DNA of 64,000 nt from Legionella spiritensis (GCF_900186965.1 NZ_LT906457.1:2010501-2074500), one strand, 5' to 3'; numbered from the stretch's first letter, positions 46,201 through 53,383 are shown. Made by a program: numbers and translations. The notes: generated from the letters alone by a model not told the origin.

Positions 46201-46377
46201 AAAACGCACCTGCTCTACCAGACGAGTCGCCTCATTTTTTATAGCGTCTACCTGATCATCAGAGATGGCGGCCTTCATAATGAGTTCGCTTACTGTGGTT
46301 AATTCATCCTGACGATAAGCATTATTAATAGAGCTACGAGCATCCTGCGATAATTTTGAAGAATATCGCTCCAGCAT
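43222..46377 (-). CDS. putA: Bifunctional proline dehydrogenase / P5C dehydrogenase PutA
   Basis: PutA oxidises proline to glutamate in two steps, feeding electrons to the membrane. The N-terminal half has the FAD barrel (YSYDMLGEAA, ISIKLSALHPRYQ, RMMVRLIKGAYWDSEIK, ATHNAYSV, FQCLHGMGNELYEQV, RIYAPVGSHEDLLPYLVRRLLENGANSSF). The second half is an aldehyde dehydrogenase (SPWNFPLAIFTGQI, LIAETGGQNAMIVDSSAL, GQRCSALRVL with the catalytic Cys). At 1051 residues it is the short type-A form without an N-terminal DNA-binding domain. GGAGGAAAG precedes the ATG. The ends overlap the convergent unknown gene. Confidence 0.96.
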   Translation of the reverse strand: MLERYSSKLSQDARSSINNAYRQDELTTVSELIMKAAISDDQVDAIKNEATRLVEQVRFERKNSTGIDSFLTEYSLSSDEGIALMCLAEALLRVPDNATINSLIKDKLSAADWKSHRGQSSSFFVNATTWALMLTGRVLNPETAESALSKAMMKLVNRSGEGVVRKAVDKAMRIMSKQFVMGRTIDEALTRARKKEKIGYTYSYDMLGEAALTKTDAARYFLAYKEAIETIGSRSDKELTVYQRPGISIKLSALHPRYQESQRDRVLDELPPKLLTLAQLAKQYDIALTIDAEESERLELSLDVIERVFCDDSLSGWQGFGMAVQSYQKRAFYLLDWIADLARSKQRRMMVRLIKGAYWDSEIKKTQMQGLAEYPVFTRKVFTDVSFQACAKKLLTMTDAVYPQFATHNAYSVAMILNLVGDYRDFEFQCLHGMGNELYEQVVPAERLGIPCRIYAPVGSHEDLLPYLVRRLLENGANSSFVNRIVDEKAPISTLVEDPVSKANHLLGKMNRNIPLPSAIFSSDRKNSSGFDLTDRKEVANLQQQYAEMDLSHWQAKPIIAGREGGRVDRSVTSPQNTAQSVGRVSDATNDDIEWALARGEQAFAAWSNKPVTERAACVERFADLLEENLATLLAMACLEAGKTWNDGIAEVREAVDFCRYYAMMAVKLMGKPIRLHGYTGELNELGLHGRGLALCISPWNFPLAIFTGQIVAALVTGNCVIAKPAEQTPIIATFAVQLMHQAGIPDAVIQLLTGNGESVGAPLVADRRIKAVLFTGSTQTANRINQTLATRGGEIIPLIAETGGQNAMIVDSSALLEQVTVDVLTSAFGSAGQRCSALRVLYIQDEIYPRMIELLQGAMAELRVGDPRWLATDVGPVIDQDALSVLKSHVSVMEQKHEILYQSRLSDDECDSGYFMPPTAIAIDSIRSLEREVFGPILHVIRYKRKDLDQIIHEINQTGYGLTLGIHSRINSMVEYIRQRVHVGNCYVNRNMTGAVVGLQPFGGEGLSGTGPKAGGPHYLLRLCHERTYTVDTTAAGGNASLMSLPEEGY

Positions 46378-46831
46378 CTTTCCTCCACGGCAATCAGTTA
46401 AAAATATGAAGCGATAATAAAGTAGAATGTCAAAGGTGTCATCTATTAGGTTCCATGAACAAAATTTTTTACGGTTGTAAATGGAAAGAACTGTTCCGTA
46501 TGTAACAGGCTTTCTCTAGTAAAAGGACTGCTTTCTATCGCCTTTAAACCCCGGATACCCCGTTTTTTAGATCTAATTCAGAACTATTTGAATAAATATT
46601 GCTCTAAAAACGAATGCGACTACCTTTATTTGCGTCGAGAATTTAAACTAATTGATTAATATTTAATCACATAGAGTTGCTCTGATTTTTTTAAGCCCTT
46701 GAATTGATTAATTATTCAACCAATTGAGAAACTGATGATCTAAAAAGTTTACATTTGCATCTGTTGTAAATATAATCAACAGCCTTTTGACCATAAGGTT
46801 TTATGCGTTAATTAGAAAAAAAAGGAGCATT
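46378..46831. other. Intergenic region with a repeat remnant
   Basis: At 46448-46480 TAGGTTCCATGAACAAAATT and TTTACGGTTGTAAATGG are the left terminus and part of a type-B arm of the repeat family; the remainder has decayed. The rest is AT-rich with no gene seen. Promoters for putA (minus) and the L,D-transpeptidase gene (plus) must lie here. Confidence 0.5.
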
Positions 46832-47512
46832 ATGAATTATTTGTTTACCATAATTTCGACTATCTTATTTTCAAGCAGTCTACCGTCCAGCGCATTACCA
46901 ACAACAAAAATAGCAAGCCCGACGACCAGCCATAGACTATTACATTTAAGTCAAAAAGCGCCTGAACTTAATAAAAAAGTATTGAAACTGGCCTTAAACG
47001 CTTACAACAAGGCTTCAGCGAGGGGCGCAGTTAAAAAACCGGTACTCACCGTTATTGATTATTCCCTACCCTCTTACAAGCAACGAATGTGGGTATTTGA
47101 TCTTCGTAAAGAACGCCTGCTATACAACACTTACGTAGCGCATGGCAGAAATTCCGGCACGGATGTTCCCCATCATTTTTCCAATAAATCATCCAGCAAG
47201 GAAAGCAGCCTCGGTACTTACGTCACCAGAGACACTTATTTTGGCTCCAAAGGACTTTCCCTGAATCTGCAAGGCCTGGAAAAAGGATTTAATGACAACG
47301 CCTATAACCGACGTGTTGTTATTCATGGCGCATGGTACGTTGAACCTGCGTTCATTAAACGCGCGGGACGTGCCGGACGAAGCTGGGGATGCCCGTCCAT
47401 TGCCAGAACGCTTGCCAAACCTGTAATCAATACCATCAAGGGCGGCTCTGTCGTATTTGCCTATTACCCTGATAAATATTATTTAACCCATTCCGGATTT
47501 GTCCTTGCTTAA
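46832..47512 (+). CDS. Murein L,D-transpeptidase-type protein (YkuD_2 family), secreted
   Basis: 226 residues from ATG 46832, which follows AAAGGAG; the longer frame from 46787 has no such site. A signal peptide (FTIISTILFSSSLPSSALP) ends near residue 22. The catalytic region reads VVIHGAWYVEPAF and SWGCPSIARTLAKPVI, giving the His and the SxGCxS nucleophile Cys typical of the family. Preceding SSLGTYVTRDTYFGSKG and VAHGRNSGTDVPHHFSN are also family hallmarks. The likely role is 3-3 crosslinking or trimming of peptidoglycan stems in the periplasm, though this subfamily is little studied. Confidence 0.88.
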   Translation: MNYLFTIISTILFSSSLPSSALPTTKIASPTTSHRLLHLSQKAPELNKKVLKLALNAYNKASARGAVKKPVLTVIDYSLPSYKQRMWVFDLRKERLLYNTYVAHGRNSGTDVPHHFSNKSSSKESSLGTYVTRDTYFGSKGLSLNLQGLEKGFNDNAYNRRVVIHGAWYVEPAFIKRAGRAGRSWGCPSIARTLAKPVINTIKGGSVVFAYYPDKYYLTHSGFVLA

Positions 47513-47520
47513 ACGAGTAA

Positions 47521-47545
47521 AGCCAGGGCATGCCCTGGCTTTCGC
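47521..47545 (+). terminator. Intrinsic terminator-like palindrome after the L,D-transpeptidase gene
   Basis: AGCCAGGGCATGCCCTGGCT at 47521-47540 is a perfect 20-base palindrome followed by TTCG, eight bases after the stop codon. The stem is very stable; the U-tract is short (TTT), so termination may be partial. Confidence 0.6.
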
Positions 47546-48005
47546 AGTCTTCCTAAAATCAGGACGTCCAGCCCTGAAAACCATCCATGTTTACCATTAT
47601 GTCCTTATAATCTCAGAATCCATCTGAATTGACTTCCGTCCATTGAAGTCTTAAGTAAAATGTAGCAATTGTTCACAACCTACGCAAGATGCCTTTTCCT
47701 GACTAATATCAACAATAAAAAAACAAAAAAATAAAAATTATTATAATATTCATAATATTATATGAAAATAACGATGATTTCTTTCTGACAATCCACCCTA
47801 TTCTCAAATCAGATTGAGATATTTCTTACAACCTGACAAGTAAATAAAGACGAAACAGGCGTTATAATTACCCGGGTTTTCACAATTTCAACATAATACA
47901 CAGCGGGGAAAATCATACTTTGCCCTGTCATACACAATAAATCGTCTTGCCAAATAAAACAGTTATGATAGTTTAAATGGATTTTTACTTACCCAGAGTT
48001 TGCTC
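47546..48005. other. AT-rich intergenic region
   Basis: No gene, repeat or RNA fold is evident in these 460 bases. Runs of A and T around 47700-47780 suggest a curved or promoter region for the ProQ-like gene, but no clear promoter boxes stand out. Confidence 0.45.
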
Positions 48006-48377
48006 ATGAACCAACAGATTAACAGTACAAAAAAAGACAAACTGCAAATTATTGACTGGTTAATAGAATATTTTCCCAATGCGTTTTTTAAGAAGGCTAA
48101 CCAGATTAAGCCTCTGCAAATCGGAATATTTGATGAAATCGTTGATTTTTACGAGCGTCTGGATACACCGCCTTTCAGTAAGAAATCATTAAGGGAGGCC
48201 TTAAGTTACTACAGTTCCTCTCCGGCCTATTTGAAATGCCAAAAACCGGATACCGCCCGCGTTGATCTGTATGGTAACGAAGTGGATGTGGTCACGGAAG
48301 ATCAGGCGAAATACGCACACCAGCGCTACCAGCAACGCTATGGTAACAAAAAACAACCTCAAGCCTCTTCACAGTAA
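48006..48377 (+). CDS. Minimal ProQ/FinO-domain RNA chaperone
   Basis: 123 residues that are almost entirely a ProQ/FinO domain: WLIEYFPNAFF, KPLQIGIFDEIVDF, SKKSLREALSYYSSSPAYLKC and ARVDLYGNEVDVVTEDQAKYA. These proteins bind small RNAs and mRNA 3' hairpins. Start ATG 48006 (MNQQINS). There is no long C-terminal extension, unlike E. coli ProQ, and the protein is shorter than the Legionella competence regulator RocC as I recall it. It resembles the single-domain Neisseria type. Its targets could include intergenic hairpins like the repeats in this window; that is speculation. Confidence 0.88.
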   Translation: MNQQINSTKKDKLQIIDWLIEYFPNAFFKKANQIKPLQIGIFDEIVDFYERLDTPPFSKKSLREALSYYSSSPAYLKCQKPDTARVDLYGNEVDVVTEDQAKYAHQRYQQRYGNKKQPQASSQ

Positions 48378-48474
48378 AGTCGGCCCCAACCGCAACGACA
48401 GATTGCAAAATAATGGCATCGGTACCAGAGCGGCGAACGATTTAAAATCAAACATTTTTAACGGAGTATTAGTT

Positions 48475-48548
48475 GTAGCCCGCAAGGAGGCCTGCGGCCG
48501 TATTGCGGGGTTTGATGCCTTACTATCATAATTCCACATTACGGCTAC
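48475..48548. repeat. Truncated copy of the repeat core
   Basis: GTAGCCCGCAAGGAGGCCTG starts a normal left half; the right half is reduced to CCACATTACGGCTACG. It lies 98 bp downstream of the ProQ-like gene. A later TTTTTTGCACAAAAAATGG near 48567 may be a piece of an outer arm. Confidence 0.75.
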
Positions 48549-48615
48549 GTCCTGAGAAATCTCGGCATTTTTTTGCACAAAAAATGGAAGCGCCTATGTT
48601 TTTGTGATCAAATTC

Positions 48616-48702
48616 AGATTACCTCGATCTGCCCCCTCTCCCGCGCCAGGAATTTGAGTAACAGGATGATGTTTTTTCGCGGGATGAGGGTTGGGGAGAG
48701 GG
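48616..48702. repeat. Left inverted repeat flanking the DUF559 module
   Basis: About 87 bp including CCCCCTCTCCCGCGCCAGG, AATTTGAGTA, GATGATGTTTTTT and GGTTGGGGAGAGGG. The reverse complement is found at 49170-49254 with a few mismatches. The pair encloses a transposase fragment and a DUF559 endonuclease gene. Confidence 0.88.
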
Positions 48703-48712
48703 CTTGTCACGG

Positions 48713-48841
48713 ATGGTCATTGACGATGAGATATGGTGTCGTTTAGAAACGTTGCTTCCAAAACCTAAGGGACGTCATGGTAAGGATGAGAGGGTGTTTA
48801 TGGAGGCAATAGGCGGGATGCTTCAAACGGCTTTACTTTAA
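48713..48841 (+). pseudogene. IS5-family (DUF4096-type) transposase N-terminal fragment
   Basis: The 42 codons from ATG 48713 read MVIDDEIWCRLETLLPKPKG, then RHGKDERVFMEAIGGMLQT, the usual start of the DUF4096-type transposases (helix-turn-helix cap). The frame then ends where the convergent DUF559 gene begins. Only the first sixth of a transposase is left. It belongs to a different IS5 subgroup from the elements at 22 and 27 kb. Confidence 0.78.
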
Positions 48842-49168
48842 AGCAGTCATGATGGCGTCGAGGACTGTTGGCGTGTGCTGAAAGATATCATGATTCCAAA
48901 AGCGGATCACTTTAAAACCATGTGTCTTTAGCCAATCAGTACGCTTCGTATCGTAAATTTGATTGTGCAGGTGTTGACCACCATCAAGCTCGATAATCAG
49001 TCGTTTTTCAAGACAGGCAAAATCAACGATGTAGTCGCCTATTGGTACTTGTCTCTTGAATTTAAATCCAAGTCTATTCGCTCGAAGATAGTACCATAGA
49101 TGCCGCTCAACATCCGTACTGTTTTTCCTTAAATCGCGGGCTCGTTGCCTTAACACCGATTTTTCCAC
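48833..49168 (-). CDS. DUF559 endonuclease-like protein (Vsr/PD-(D/E)XK fold)
   Basis: About 111 residues from GTG 49168 (or GTG 49156, or ATG 49207 inside the repeat). The family core is complete: ARDLRKNSTDVERHLWYYLRA, FKRQVPIGDYIVDFACLEKR, LIIELDGGQHL and VIRFWNHDIFQH. The D-x-n-E-L-D/G-G-x-H layout is that of the Vsr-like nuclease fold. The upstream phrase GEGWGEG is encoded by the inverted repeat itself. DUF559 genes in many genomes sit beside this same GC-rich repeat, so the module seems to be a mobile unit of endonuclease plus repeats. The function is unproved. Confidence 0.83.
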   Translation of the reverse strand: MEKSVLRQRARDLRKNSTDVERHLWYYLRANRLGFKFKRQVPIGDYIVDFACLEKRLIIELDGGQHLHNQIYDTKRTDWLKTHGFKVIRFWNHDIFQHTPTVLDAIMTALK

Positions 49169-49169
49169 A

Positions 49170-49254
49170 CCCTCTCCCCAACCCTCTCCCGCAAAAAACA
49201 TCATCATACTACTCAAATTCCTGGCGCGGGAGAGGGGGTAGATCAAGGTGATCT
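49170..49254. repeat. Right inverted repeat flanking the DUF559 module
   Basis: Reverse complement of 48616-48702: CCCTCTCCCCAACCCTCTCC, CAAAAAACATCATC, TACTCAAATTCC and GGCGCGGGAGAGGGGG. It carries the upstream region of the DUF559 gene, including the GGGGAGAGGG that could act as its ribosome-binding site. Confidence 0.88.
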
Positions 49255-49311
49255 CAAAAATCTGTGTTCAAATTCAGTCTGAGATAATTATAAAAACTTT
49301 AGGGACAGAAC

Positions 49312-50007
49312 CTAGGGTTTACGACAAGCCATCAGATAATTGACGTGCACGGATTCTTTTAGGCCCGCCAGGCGAGTAAAGGGATTATAATGAATCCCTT
49401 GCAGGCCAATCACTTCCAGGCCGGCATTGCGGCTCATGGCAGCAAGCTCGCTTGGTTTGATAAATTTGTGATAGTCATGGGTCTGGCGAGGTAACAGGCC
49501 CAACAGATATTCCGCCGCTATAACCGCCTCCGCATAAGCCCTGGGCGTGCGGTTTATTGTAGAGAGAAACAGATAGCCACCCGATTGCAACAGTCGGGCA
49601 CAGTGATTCACAACCACCCCGGGTTGAAGAACGTGCTCCAGCATTTCCATACAAGTGATCACGTCAAATGCCGGCGCCGTAAAATCCTCTATGGGGACAC
49701 AACTGTAAGTCACGGATAAATTGTTTTTCTGCGCATGCGTTCTTGCCGTCTCGATACTCTCGGCTTCTGCGTCGATACCATGGACCACAGCATGTTTTTG
49801 AGCCATGGCCTCGCTTAATATGCCGCCACCGCATCCGACATCCAGTACCGATTTTTGTTCCAGTTTGACGTATTGCTCTATAAAATCCAGACGCACCGGA
49901 TTAATGTCATGCAGTGTTTTAAGCGGACCATTTTTATCCCACCAATGTCCGGCAAGTTGGGAAAATCTGGCGATTTCCAGCGTGTCAACGGTTGTTTTAT
50001 TATTCAT
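49312..50007 (-). CDS. ubiG: Ubiquinone biosynthesis O-methyltransferase UbiG
   Basis: UbiG performs both O-methylations of ubiquinone synthesis. The SAM motif I is SVLDVGCGGGILSEAMA, post-I VHGIDAEAESIETA, then DVITCMEMLEHVLQPG, the UbiG signature, and FLSTINRTPRAYAEAVIAAEYLLGLLPRQTHDYHKF. The 231 residues are normal. The start overlaps the end of the glycosylase-like gene by eight bases, so both are in one operon. The TAG stop falls in a repeat-terminus remnant (CCTAGGTTCTGT on the minus strand). Confidence 0.95.
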   Translation of the reverse strand: MNNKTTVDTLEIARFSQLAGHWWDKNGPLKTLHDINPVRLDFIEQYVKLEQKSVLDVGCGGGILSEAMAQKHAVVHGIDAEAESIETARTHAQKNNLSVTYSCVPIEDFTAPAFDVITCMEMLEHVLQPGVVVNHCARLLQSGGYLFLSTINRTPRAYAEAVIAAEYLLGLLPRQTHDYHKFIKPSELAAMSRNAGLEVIGLQGIHYNPFTRLAGLKESVHVNYLMACRKP

Positions 50008-50743
50008 GGCAACTCAACAGATCCAACGGTTTAAAAAAGGCCAGCACATCCTTATTGCTGATAAAAGACAAATTATAGGGATGCTCGGCAATGAGGCAGG
50101 GAAAACGGTTCGAATTTTGTACCCTGGCCGCAATTTTTCCAAATAACAGCAACGTCACTTTATGGTCTCGTAATGCCAGTTGATTAAATAAACTGCTAAT
50201 AAACGGCTGCCATTGCCTGGCATGGTAAGGCACCCTGTTGTCACTATAAACCAGTGAGGCGTTAAGTAATATAAATCCCTTTCGGATCATCCCGTGAAAC
50301 AACTCCGAAGCCGTACGCCAGTAATGTGATTTATCAAGCCGGGCGATAGCCGCCTGAGAATGATCCTCGCCCAGATCACCTCTGGCTACCAATAGCATTT
50401 TCATCATATTACGCAACGAAGTAGCTCGATTCACTTCCTTACTCAACCCCTTGTCGCTCCACAAAGACGCCACCGCATTATCCCAAAAAGCGTATCCATT
50501 GGCGGATTGCCGGCGAGGATAAGGCGATTCTCCCAACAGGAGATATCGGGTGTGAAGCAAGGGTTGGCTAAACGCCGCGAGCATTAACTCCCAACCGGGA
50601 AGCCAGTTTCGATCACCCTTTAACTGGATAACATACTGCTCATCCATAGAGTTCAACGCCTTTTCAAGCACGTCATGCCATTGTGGATGGGTTTTTTCAA
50701 GTAGTTCCTGCACAAGCAATCCTTTTATTCGTCGAGCTTGCAT
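50000..50743 (-). CDS. Uracil-DNA glycosylase-like protein with altered catalytic motif
   Basis: 247 residues from ATG 50743; the TTG at 50776 is unlikely. The fold order of family-1 uracil-DNA glycosylases is recognisable: YLLLGESPYPRRQSANGYAF aligns with the GQDPYH water-activating loop, LLNASLVYSDN with the LLNTVLTVE strand, and AEHPYNLSFI with the HPSPLS loop. The catalytic Asp of GQDPYH is Ser here (GESPYP), while the His of the second loop is kept. The protein may therefore be a non-catalytic or differently specific relative. It is co-transcribed with ubiG. Confidence 0.75.
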   Translation of the reverse strand: MQARRIKGLLVQELLEKTHPQWHDVLEKALNSMDEQYVIQLKGDRNWLPGWELMLAAFSQPLLHTRYLLLGESPYPRRQSANGYAFWDNAVASLWSDKGLSKEVNRATSLRNMMKMLLVARGDLGEDHSQAAIARLDKSHYWRTASELFHGMIRKGFILLNASLVYSDNRVPYHARQWQPFISSLFNQLALRDHKVTLLLFGKIAARVQNSNRFPCLIAEHPYNLSFISNKDVLAFFKPLDLLSCHE

Positions 50744-50825
50744 TTTATCGCCTATACCCGGGATATTGAACAACAAGATGATTATTTTAAGTAAAATAAT
50801 AGGAAATTATCCAGCGTTCGCGTCA

Positions 50826-50859
50826 CTTAATATTTTATTAAGTTAACAACTGGTATAAT
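50826..50859 (+). promoter_or_regulatory. PmrA-like box and -10 element upstream of the CX5R phosphatase gene
   Basis: CTTAATATT at 50826-50834 equals the PmrA half-site I remember for Legionella effector promoters (cTTAATatT), and it is followed by a second, poorer half (TTATTAAGT). TATAAT is at 50854-50859, 19 bases after the half-site, so the box occupies the -35 region as PmrA sites do. The ATG follows 30 bases later. Confidence 0.5.
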
Positions 50860-50889
50860 TAAATTAAACAATATGATGTTGAAATTATC

Positions 50890-53136
50890 ATGAATGATAA
50901 ACTTCGAAACAGTAGCAAGACGATTACAAGCGATCAACTACACAATAAAAATTGTTACAGCTACCTAAATCACATTATTCCCGGCATCCCACCATCGGTT
51001 CTGTCGGCATTGCCTGAAAAACTGCAAAACAGCATACGACAGTTCACGCAAAACAATGGTGCTTACAAGCGGAATTTTGCTTACGGCGATCTTTACACTG
51101 ATTTATTGAGTTATACAGAAGACCATCTCGAGCCACTGATTGAACAAAAGCGCGAGGCCTTATTGAGACGACTCGCACAAATTGAACACCAGATGGAACT
51201 AATGAATAACCCTGAGGTGATGGAAAAACACGGGGCCATGTTTCGTTCGCTCCAGGAACCCGGTGATCCTGAAGAAAAAATCCGTCAAATTGACTCCGAT
51301 CTGCAAGCGCTTGATGACTTTATTTTCTCGTTTTACCACAACGACAACGATATTCTGGATCAATCCTTTCAAGCCATCAAACATATACCCTTAAGCCACA
51401 CCCCTTCCGATAGCGGGATTGAAAAATCAGTGGCCTCTCTTCTGCAAGACAAAGGCTCCAATATCAACAAAGGGGTTTCACCATCGGGCGCCGGATCAAT
51501 GAGAGGCCGCTTTACAGCCATGGTAGCTGATAATTTTAAACCTCAGCACACCACCAGCCTGGCGACCGTGAGAAAATACGAATATCAGCAGCATGGCAAG
51601 GATCACATACCGACCGAATACCGTTTTGGAACCCAGGGACAACGACATAACGACGTTCCGCGAGCCGCCCCATTGTTCGAATATTGGCTGCAAGTCCAGA
51701 AAAGACGGCATCGTCAGGCACAACTACCTCCCAATGAGGAAGAAACAAACCGTGTTTTTGCCAAATGGGAAGAAAAATTGTCCGACGATCCCATGAGAGA
51801 GGCTTACGGGTTACGGCCTGTCGTTAAACCAACCAAAATCACCCATGTTTATTTCAACAACCTGGGACTGGATCGGGATGATCTGGAAGGGAAAAAAGAA
51901 CAAGATCTTACCCTTCAATTACATCAACTGGAAAATCAGCATTCCAATACTGCCGTCATCACGCTGCCGGCCGACAAAGGGTTAATGAGCAAAGGGGAGT
52001 TTGAAAAAACAGACCCCTCATTAAAACTGCAGGATGTCTATGATGAATTTCTGCATATTGCCAGCCAGGATGGGCAGGCCCAAACTGAAGTCAAGGATTT
52101 TTATATCAGCAAGGCCATCAGAAAATTACTGTTTACCGAGGAAGACAAGGGTTACTCCGAGGAGTATGAACAAGAACGGATCTGCGATCTGCTTGATAAA
52201 AGCTTTACAGCAACAGGCATTGATCTCTCTGATCCTGATCTTCAGATCTCTCCGGCCCAACGGCAAGCAGTCTGGTTTCATTTTAACAAATTTGAATTAC
52301 CCAATTACATTATTCAGACGCTTCGCCCTGAAAGCATCAACTTTTCCTGTAAGGATGCGATAGACCGGGGTGGTGTTTCCTCAGCCTATTATAATCTGGT
52401 GAAATCCTTTGCAACCGATACCCCTCTATCCCGGGAAGAATTCGACAAAGCCTTGCATGCCGCACCCGCCATGGTTAAAGCACGCGGCATGAACCACCAC
52501 CTCAAAATGATCTGGAATGCCGTGGATGCCTACGTCAACGCCAATTACCAGGACATTTATAATAATCCGCAAAAAGCCTGGCTCATTGCATGGCGGGATT
52601 TCAACTGCCCTCACACCCGTGTCTCCGAATTGTTGCAAATCAGGGTAGCGCAAAATCTGCAGCTACTAGAGGAGATGAAATTAACCGATCCTCAAAACAA
52701 AGCAGCTATCGAAATTGGTATTAAAATTCTGCAAAACATCAGTCAGCAAACGTCCCTTGATACCAGCGGCAAACGTTTATTGCTGGAAACTGTCTCCCGC
52801 ACTCCGGACATTATACAATCACCCAAACCGGGTGATATAGAAAAATATGAGGATCTGGCTGATAAACTCACTGTCAATTATCCTGTTCTTAAAATCATCG
52901 GCGGAATGATGAAAGTTCTGGGCGGCGTATTGTTGTACCCGTTTTCACAAAAGAAAGGCAATGCCCTGATCGATTCAGGCATATCTACCTTTCAAAGCGG
53001 CTCTCACGCCTTCCTTCGCGGCAACATGGCGCAAGACATGAAAAATATGAAAGCGTCACTAGCCAGTCTGAAAGAGGCAGACCCCGAAAAGGATAACCTT
53101 GACGAACCACCACTTCCCGTCATTAAAGTGCATTAA
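50890..53136 (+). CDS. CX5R phosphatase-like protein resembling SidP/SidF, effector candidate
   Basis: 748 residues. SINFSCKDAIDRGGVSSAYY holds a Cys-x5-Arg phosphatase loop (Cys487, Arg493) of the kind found in the Legionella phosphoinositide 3-phosphatases SidP and SidF and, more distantly, IpgD/SigD. Lys after the Cys and Asp before the Arg are typical of that group. The N-terminal 250 residues are helical. Near 664-685 is a hydrophobic stretch (VLKIIGGMMKVLGGVLLYPF). The C-terminus is Glu-rich (EADPEKDNLDEPP), like Dot/Icm translocation signals. The likely role is removal of phosphate from host-membrane phosphoinositides; exact substrate unknown. A repeat element begins four bases after the stop. 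Confidence 0.72.
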   Translation: MNDKLRNSSKTITSDQLHNKNCYSYLNHIIPGIPPSVLSALPEKLQNSIRQFTQNNGAYKRNFAYGDLYTDLLSYTEDHLEPLIEQKREALLRRLAQIEHQMELMNNPEVMEKHGAMFRSLQEPGDPEEKIRQIDSDLQALDDFIFSFYHNDNDILDQSFQAIKHIPLSHTPSDSGIEKSVASLLQDKGSNINKGVSPSGAGSMRGRFTAMVADNFKPQHTTSLATVRKYEYQQHGKDHIPTEYRFGTQGQRHNDVPRAAPLFEYWLQVQKRRHRQAQLPPNEEETNRVFAKWEEKLSDDPMREAYGLRPVVKPTKITHVYFNNLGLDRDDLEGKKEQDLTLQLHQLENQHSNTAVITLPADKGLMSKGEFEKTDPSLKLQDVYDEFLHIASQDGQAQTEVKDFYISKAIRKLLFTEEDKGYSEEYEQERICDLLDKSFTATGIDLSDPDLQISPAQRQAVWFHFNKFELPNYIIQTLRPESINFSCKDAIDRGGVSSAYYNLVKSFATDTPLSREEFDKALHAAPAMVKARGMNHHLKMIWNAVDAYVNANYQDIYNNPQKAWLIAWRDFNCPHTRVSELLQIRVAQNLQLLEEMKLTDPQNKAAIEIGIKILQNISQQTSLDTSGKRLLLETVSRTPDIIQSPKPGDIEKYEDLADKLTVNYPVLKIIGGMMKVLGGVLLYPFSQKKGNALIDSGISTFQSGSHAFLRGNMAQDMKNMKASLASLKEADPEKDNLDEPPLPVIKVH

Positions 53137-53140
53137 TAGT

Positions 53141-53383
53141 CCAGGCTCTGTGAACCAATGTTTTCGCAAAGCGAAAATGCGGGTAATTGGCACCATTTTT
53201 TTGCGAAAAGGCAGTAGCCCGTAAGGAGGCCTGCGGCCGTATTGCGGGTTTGATGTGTCAATTAGGAACGTTATCCCGCATTTCGGCTGCACCTTCATGA
53301 CGGGCTACAAGACATTATTATTTGTTGCGCAACAATAGTTGCCTTGTTTTCGATCGGAAAAAAATTGGTTCACAGAGCCTGGG
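53141..53383. repeat. Full-length composite inverted-repeat element (arm type A)
   Basis: 243 bp with perfect 19-bp ends: CCAGGCTCTGTGAACCAAT and ATTGGTTCACAGAGCCTGG. Both ends carry the GGCTC/GAGCC variant in place of the common GGTTC/GAACC, so the two ends have changed together. The core and arms are in the same orientation as the copy at 8275-8508. Confidence 0.92.
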
